Part shown: positions 60,714 through 64,000 of the stretch, piece after piece
How the letters are laid out: each line of letters starts with the position of its first letter
How positions within the stretch are numbered: the stretch's first letter is position 1
Origin: Actinomycetospora cinnamomea
Lineage (GTDB): Bacteria; Actinomycetota; Actinomycetes; Mycobacteriales; Pseudonocardiaceae
NCBI RefSeq assembly: GCF_003096675.1
Contig: NZ_QEKW01000011.1
Location: 91,904 to 155,903, forward strand
Length of the DNA stretch: 64,000 nt
Reading direction: 5' to 3'
Translations under genes and position numbers: made by a program
Notes under the pieces: generated by a model
The model's input: the letters and a program-made list of their open reading frames with translations, nothing else
Databases searched by the model: none
Told to the model about the DNA's origin: nothing

Positions 60714-62432
60714 GTGAGCACCCCCGTCGCCGGGACGCAGACCGGCAGCCCGTTCCGCCAGCCCAGGGCCGTCTGGGCCGTGGCGTTCGCGTGCGTCGTC
60801 AGCTTCATGGGCATCGGGCTGGTCGACTCGATCCTGCCCGCGCTGGCCCAGCAGCTCGCCGCGACGCCGGCGCAGGTCTCGTTGCTGTTCACGAGCTACC
60901 TGCTGATCACGGCGGTGGCCATGCTCGTCACCGGCTGGGTCTCCAGCCGCATCGGCGCCAAGGCCACCCTGGTCACCGGCCTGGTGATCATCGTCGTCTT
61001 CGCCGCGCTGGCCGGGGCCTCGGGCTCGATCGGCGAGATCGTCGGTTTCCGGGCCGGCTGGGGGCTGGGCAACGCGCTGTTCATCGCCACCTCGCTGGCG
61101 GTGATCGTCGCGTCCGCCAGCGGCGGGTTCGCGGGCGCGATCATCCTCTACGAGACCGCGCTGGGCGTCGGCATCGCGCTCGGGCCGCTGGTCGGCGGCC
61201 TGCTCGGCTCGGTGAGCTGGCGCGCGCCGTTCTTCGGCGTCGCCGTGCTCATGGCGATCGCGCTGATCGCGACGCTGGTGCTGCTCGACAAGACCCCGAA
61301 GCCCGCCACGAGGATCGGGCTCCTCGACCCGGTCCGGGCACTGCGCCACCGCAGCCTCGCGACGATCGCGCTCACCGCGTTCGCCTACAACTGGGGCTTC
61401 TTCACGTTGCTCGCGTACTCGCCGTACTCGATGGGCGGTCTCTCCGAGCTGGGCCTCGGCGGCGTGTTCACCGCCTGGGGCGTGCTCGTGGCGATCTTCG
61501 CGGTGTTCGTCGCGCCCGCCGTCGAGCGCCGCTTCGGCACGGTGCGCGTGCTCTACGTCGTGCTCGGCCTGCTGGCCGTCGACCTGCTCGTCATCGCGGT
61601 GTGGAACGACACCCCGAGCGTCGTGATCGGCGCGGTGATCGTCGCCGGCGCGATGATCGGCCTCAACAACACCCTGGTCACGCAGGCCGTCATGTCCGTC
61701 GCCCCCGTCGAGCGGCCGGTCGCGTCGGCGTCCTACAGCTTCGTGCGCTTCCTCGGCGGCGGCCTCGCACCGTGGATCGCCGGCATCCTCGCCGACGCCT
61801 TCGTCCCGGGGACACCGTTCTGGGTCGGGGCCGTGGTGGTCACCGTGGGCGGGCTCGTCCTCGCGACGGCGCACCGGCTGCTGCGCGCGGTGGAGACCGG
61901 GGCGGTCGCGGTGCCCCCCGAGACCGCCTCGGCGGTGACCGACGCCCCCGTCCTCGTGGCCGTCGACGCCGCGGCGCACGCGGCGGCGGTCGCGGCCACG
62001 GGGGGCCGGCTCGCGGCGCTGGTGGACGCCCCGGTGATCGTCGTGCACGTGCCCGGGAGCGCGGTCGTCGACGGTGCCACCGCCGACGACGCCGGCCACT
62101 CCGACCTCGCCCTCGACCGCTCGGTCGCCGCCGTCCGCGAGGCCCTCGGACGCGGGGGCAGGGTCACCGCCGAGACCCTGGCGCCCGTGGGCGGGCACGG
62201 CGACGTCGGTGCCGCGCTCGCGGATCTCGCGTGGAGCCGCGGGGCCCGCGCGGTCGTCGTCGGCCCGCCGCGCGGAGGAGCGCTCGCCGCCCTCGCCGCA
62301 CCCGGCACCGACCGTGCGCTCTGGACGCAGGGGCCGTGCCCCGTGGTGGTCGTGCCCGAGGGCGCGGCGACCGAGCCGGCGGGGACTCCGACGGCCACCT
62401 CCGCGGCCCCGTCGGTGCCGGCCGGGCGCTGA
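60714..62432 (+). CDS. MFS transporter with C-terminal universal-stress-protein domain
   Basis: A 572-residue fusion. The first 410 residues are a 12-TM major facilitator (FACVVSFMGIGLVDSILPAL and VSSRIGAKATLVTGLVI loop), of the EmrD/drug-exporter kind. The last 150 residues form a USP-like nucleotide-binding fold: APVLVAVDAAAHAAAV and ARAVVVGPPRGG with WTQGPCPVVVVP, as in UspA-type domains. Fusing a sensor to a transporter suggests stress-gated export. GAGGA five bases before GTG 60714 decides the start over GTG 60672. It converges on the small secreted protein gene. Confidence 0.85.
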   Translation: MSTPVAGTQTGSPFRQPRAVWAVAFACVVSFMGIGLVDSILPALAQQLAATPAQVSLLFTSYLLITAVAMLVTGWVSSRIGAKATLVTGLVIIVVFAALAGASGSIGEIVGFRAGWGLGNALFIATSLAVIVASASGGFAGAIILYETALGVGIALGPLVGGLLGSVSWRAPFFGVAVLMAIALIATLVLLDKTPKPATRIGLLDPVRALRHRSLATIALTAFAYNWGFFTLLAYSPYSMGGLSELGLGGVFTAWGVLVAIFAVFVAPAVERRFGTVRVLYVVLGLLAVDLLVIAVWNDTPSVVIGAVIVAGAMIGLNNTLVTQAVMSVAPVERPVASASYSFVRFLGGGLAPWIAGILADAFVPGTPFWVGAVVVTVGGLVLATAHRLLRAVETGAVAVPPETASAVTDAPVLVAVDAAAHAAAVAATGGRLAALVDAPVIVVHVPGSAVVDGATADDAGHSDLALDRSVAAVREALGRGGRVTAETLAPVGGHGDVGAALADLAWSRGARAVVVGPPRGGALAALAAPGTDRALWTQGPCPVVVVPEGAATEPAGTPTATSAAPSVPAGR

Positions 62433-62450
62433 GAGGGCGTCCACGGCAAA

Positions 62451-62481
62451 GGCCCGGCCCACCGCGGGGGTGGACCGGGCC
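62451..62481. terminator. Hairpin terminator between convergent genes
   Basis: GGCCCGG-C-CCACC and GGTGG-A-CCGGGCC pair across GCGGG with one mismatch. It is 18 bases past the MFS stop and 19 bases from the stop of the leftward small protein, so it can serve both. Confidence 0.7.
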
Positions 62482-62499
62482 CGGGACGTGCGCGGAGCC

Positions 62500-62796
62500 T
62501 CAGGCGGGGACGCTCGGGAGCTCGAACTGGCTCGGGACCTCGGGGAGCAGGTCGCCCACCGACGGGAGCGGCGGCAGCTCGGGGGCGTCCGGGAAGCCGG
62601 GGACCTCGACCCCGTTGAAGGTGTTGCCCTGACCGTTGCCCTGACCGATGACGTTGCCGGCGTCGACGCCGATGTTGTTGGTCTCGGTCGTGACGTTGTT
62701 GTTCTCGTCGACGTGCGACTCGGCGGAGGCGAGCGGCGCGGCGGCCATCAGGCCGGCGGTGACGCCGACGGTGACGAGACCCAGCTTCTTCAGCAC
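62500..62796 (-). CDS. Small secreted protein, array member 1
   Basis: A 98-residue secreted protein. The signal peptide LKKLGLVTVGVTAGLMAAAPLASA is nearly the same as in the two paralogs to the right, but the mature part differs: Asn/Gly-rich (ENNNVTTETNNIG and GNVIGQGNGQGNTFNG) and a Pro-rich C-terminus with alternating acidic residues. The N/G-rich part recalls rodlin/chaplin-like surface proteins of actinomycetes, an inference only. CAGGAG precedes GTG 62796. Confidence 0.65.
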   Translation of the reverse strand: MLKKLGLVTVGVTAGLMAAAPLASAESHVDENNNVTTETNNIGVDAGNVIGQGNGQGNTFNGVEVPGFPDAPELPPLPSVGDLLPEVPSQFELPSVPA

Positions 62797-62961
62797 GGAA
62801 ACTCCTGAGGGTGTGTTCGGGGGAGCACGGCGTCGGACCGACCGGGGGTGACAGCGGCATCGACGCCTCCCAGGACCAACGACGGCGTGACGTCCTCGTG
62901 ACCTCCGGACCGCAGAGCCACCCGATCGAGGGATCAACTCCGCGGAACTCCTGTCCGAGAA

Positions 62962-63003
62962 CGACGACGGCCCGGCCACCGTGCGGTGGCCGGGCCGTCG
63001 TCG
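62962..63003. terminator. Strong hairpin terminator
   Basis: CGACGACGGCCCGGCCACC and its complement (19-base arms) around GTGC, 14 bases after the stop of the leftward 63017-63421 gene. It lies at the correct side for this gene. Confidence 0.8.
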
Positions 63004-63016
63004 GTTGCGGGGGTCG

Positions 63017-63421
63017 TCAGAAAGTGGCGGTCTGGTCGCTGAGCACGTCCGAGGTGCCCCCGGTCGCGTCCTCGTCGGTCGCGTCCTCGTCGGTCGCGTC
63101 CTCCTCGTCCGCCGTGGCGGCCGGACCGCCGATGGCCACCGCGACGTCGTTGCCGCTGAGGTTGCCGTTGAGGATGTCGTTGCAGACGATGTTGGCCGCG
63201 TTGTTGCCGCCGATGGGGGCCTGCACGAGGGCGTTGCCCAGGAACGCGTCACCGTCGATGCCGCCGTTGGCCTCGGCCTCGCCGCCGACGACGTTGCAGT
63301 TCGACGAGTCGTCGCCGTGGTGGCGGTCGGAGTGGTCCGACTCGTGGGCGGAGGCGATCGGGGCGACGGCCACGAGGCCGGCGGAGACGCCGAGGGTGAC
63401 CAGACCAAGCTTCTTCAGCAC
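63017..63421 (-). CDS. Small secreted protein, array member 2
   Basis: A 134-residue secreted protein with the same signal peptide type (LKKLGLVTLGVSAGLVAVAPIASA) and a His/Asp-rich start of the mature part (ESDHSDRHHGDDSSNC). The conserved core has GGEAEANGGIDGDAF, NALVQAPIGGNNAANIVCND and GNLSGNDVAVAIGG, N/G-rich with two Cys. The C-terminus carries a DEEDATDEDATDEDAT acidic repeat from a 15-bp tandem. The gene is nearly identical in DNA to array member 3 over about 295 bases. CAGGAG precedes GTG 63421. Confidence 0.7.
   Translation of the reverse strand: MLKKLGLVTLGVSAGLVAVAPIASAHESDHSDRHHGDDSSNCNVVGGEAEANGGIDGDAFLGNALVQAPIGGNNAANIVCNDILNGNLSGNDVAVAIGGPAATADEEDATDEDATDEDATGGTSDVLSDQTATF
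63061..63105 (-). repeat. 15-bp coding tandem repeat (acidic)
   Basis: Three units of CGGTCGCGTCCTCGT (last one altered) encode (Asp-Ala-Thr-Asp-Glu)n at the C-terminus of array member 2. This is where member 2 departs from member 3, so the tail may have evolved after the duplication. Confidence 0.7.
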
Positions 63422-63422
63422 G
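63128..63422. repeat. Recent tandem duplication (partner 63706-64000)
   Basis: This stretch and 63706-64000, 578 bases apart, differ at about two bases by eye. It covers the signal peptide and core of array members 2 and 3, while the flanks differ. The near-identity marks a recent duplication or gene conversion. Confidence 0.85.
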
Positions 63423-63591
63423 AGAGAACTCCTGGTGATGGTTGTCAGGGGAGCGGACGTGGGCCACACGGATGACGCGCGGTTCCCACGCTCGGACGGC
63501 CCAACGAGGGCGTGACGGACCTGTTACCTCCCGATCCGGTGAAGCGCCCGAACGAGGGATCCGTGGGTCGCCCGCCCCGGACACACGTCGA

Positions 63592-63616
63592 CCCGGCCAC
63601 CGATGCGATGGCCGGG
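63592..63616. terminator. Hairpin terminator
   Basis: CCCGGCCA (63592-63599) and TGGCCGGG (63609-63616) around nine bases, 33 bases beyond the stop of the leftward gene starting at 63999. It is a weaker relative of the hairpin at 62962. Confidence 0.6.
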
Positions 63617-63648
63617 CCGAGCGCGGTCGTGATGACGCGGAGAGGGGC

Positions 63649-63999
63649 CTAGGAGACCGGGAGGTCGGGGCCCTCGGGGAACTCCGGCAGCGTCGCGGCA
63701 TCGCCGCCGATGGCCACGGCGACGTCGTTGCCGCTGAGGTTGCCGTTGAGGATGTCGTTGCAGACGATGTTGGCCGCGTTGTTGCCGCCGATGGGGGCCT
63801 GCACGAGGGCGTTGCCCAGGAACGCGTCGCCGTCGATGCCGCCGTTGGCCTCGGCCTCGCCGCCGACGACGTTGCAGTTCGACGAGTCGTCGCCGTGGTG
63901 GCGGTCGGAGTGGTCCGACTCGTGGGCGGAGGCGATCGGGGCGACGGCCACGAGGCCGGCGGAGACGCCGAGGGTGACCAGACCAAGCTTCTTCAGCAC
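63649..63999 (-). CDS. Small secreted protein, array member 3
   Basis: A 116-residue secreted protein, almost identical to array member 2 through the signal peptide and the Cys/Asn/Gly-rich core (GGEAEANGG, NALVQAPIGGNNAA, NGNLSGNDVAVAIGG). The C-terminus ends differently (DAATLPEFPEGPDLPVS) in a short Pro/acid tail like that of member 1. Start GTG 63999 lies at the window edge, so the ribosome site is not seen but the paralogs support the start. The array may continue beyond the window. Confidence 0.7.
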   Translation of the reverse strand: MLKKLGLVTLGVSAGLVAVAPIASAHESDHSDRHHGDDSSNCNVVGGEAEANGGIDGDAFLGNALVQAPIGGNNAANIVCNDILNGNLSGNDVAVAIGGDAATLPEFPEGPDLPVS

Positions 64000-64000
64000 G

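Overview
The window is very GC-rich with an almost saturated third codon position, many GTG starts, purine-rich ribosome sites and many 1-4 base start/stop overlaps. Together with an actinobacterial integration host factor, an Rpf-like resuscitation factor, an EccB of type VII secretion, class F sortases, a HelD-type RNA polymerase motor, a wax ester synthase and LytR-CpsA-Psr protein, this points to a high-GC actinobacterium. The gene mix looks most like Pseudonocardiales, but that placement is an inference. No rRNA, tRNA, CRISPR array, prophage or complete insertion sequence was seen.

Region 1 (1-8.8 kb): the start of a xylulokinase gene, a SRPBCC protein, and a polyol/sugar ABC importer (binding lipoprotein, two permeases, ATPase). 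The importer is divergent from a LacI-family repressor, with a LacI-type operator between them. A macrolide-type glycosyltransferase follows. Region 2 (8.8-15.6 kb): VOC protein, aldo/keto reductase, CBS-domain protein, MFS transporter, methyltransferase, acetoacetate-CoA ligase and a PAS protein. Region 3 (15.9-24 kb): a complete catechol branch of the beta-ketoadipate pathway in one leftward operon (catA, LysR regulator, catB, catC, enol-lactonase, CoA-transferase A and B). A flavin reductase and a CaiB/BaiF CoA-transferase diverge from it. Its products, succinyl-CoA and acetyl-CoA, and the neighbouring acetoacetate-CoA ligase fit a catabolic area.

Region 4 (24-37 kb): hydrolases, reductases, a frameshifted epimerase gene, a KstD-like flavoprotein, an Rpf-like protein, a mannosyltransferase, and an overlapping olsB-olsA-methyltransferase operon that predicts ornithine lipid synthesis with a possible head-group methylation step; then mihF with a long terminator. 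Region 5 (37-52 kb): envelope and stress genes, namely pyridoxamine-oxidase-like protein, MBL hydrolase, HelD-like ATPase, Ser/Thr kinase, EccB, DUF4442, LCP protein, HtrA-like protease, a DHFR-like reductase and a hydrolase.

Region 6 (52-64 kb): two class F sortase loci in mirror orientation around an aldo/keto reductase. Each pairs a sortase with a secreted Excalibur-type protein whose C-terminus carries a shared YPVGG[IV]A[AT]GDGS motif, a hydrophobic segment and a basic tail. This looks like a dedicated sorting system with a non-LPXTG signal and is the most interesting system here. A PAP2 phosphatase, a methyltransferase with wax ester synthase, an MFS-USP fusion and a tandem array of at least three small secreted paralogs complete the window.

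Scattered through the window are small palindromic repeats of several families (51-bp family, three copies; 46-bp family, two copies; 56-bp family, two copies; several singletons). They usually sit at gene ends, and one lies inside the LysR coding sequence.
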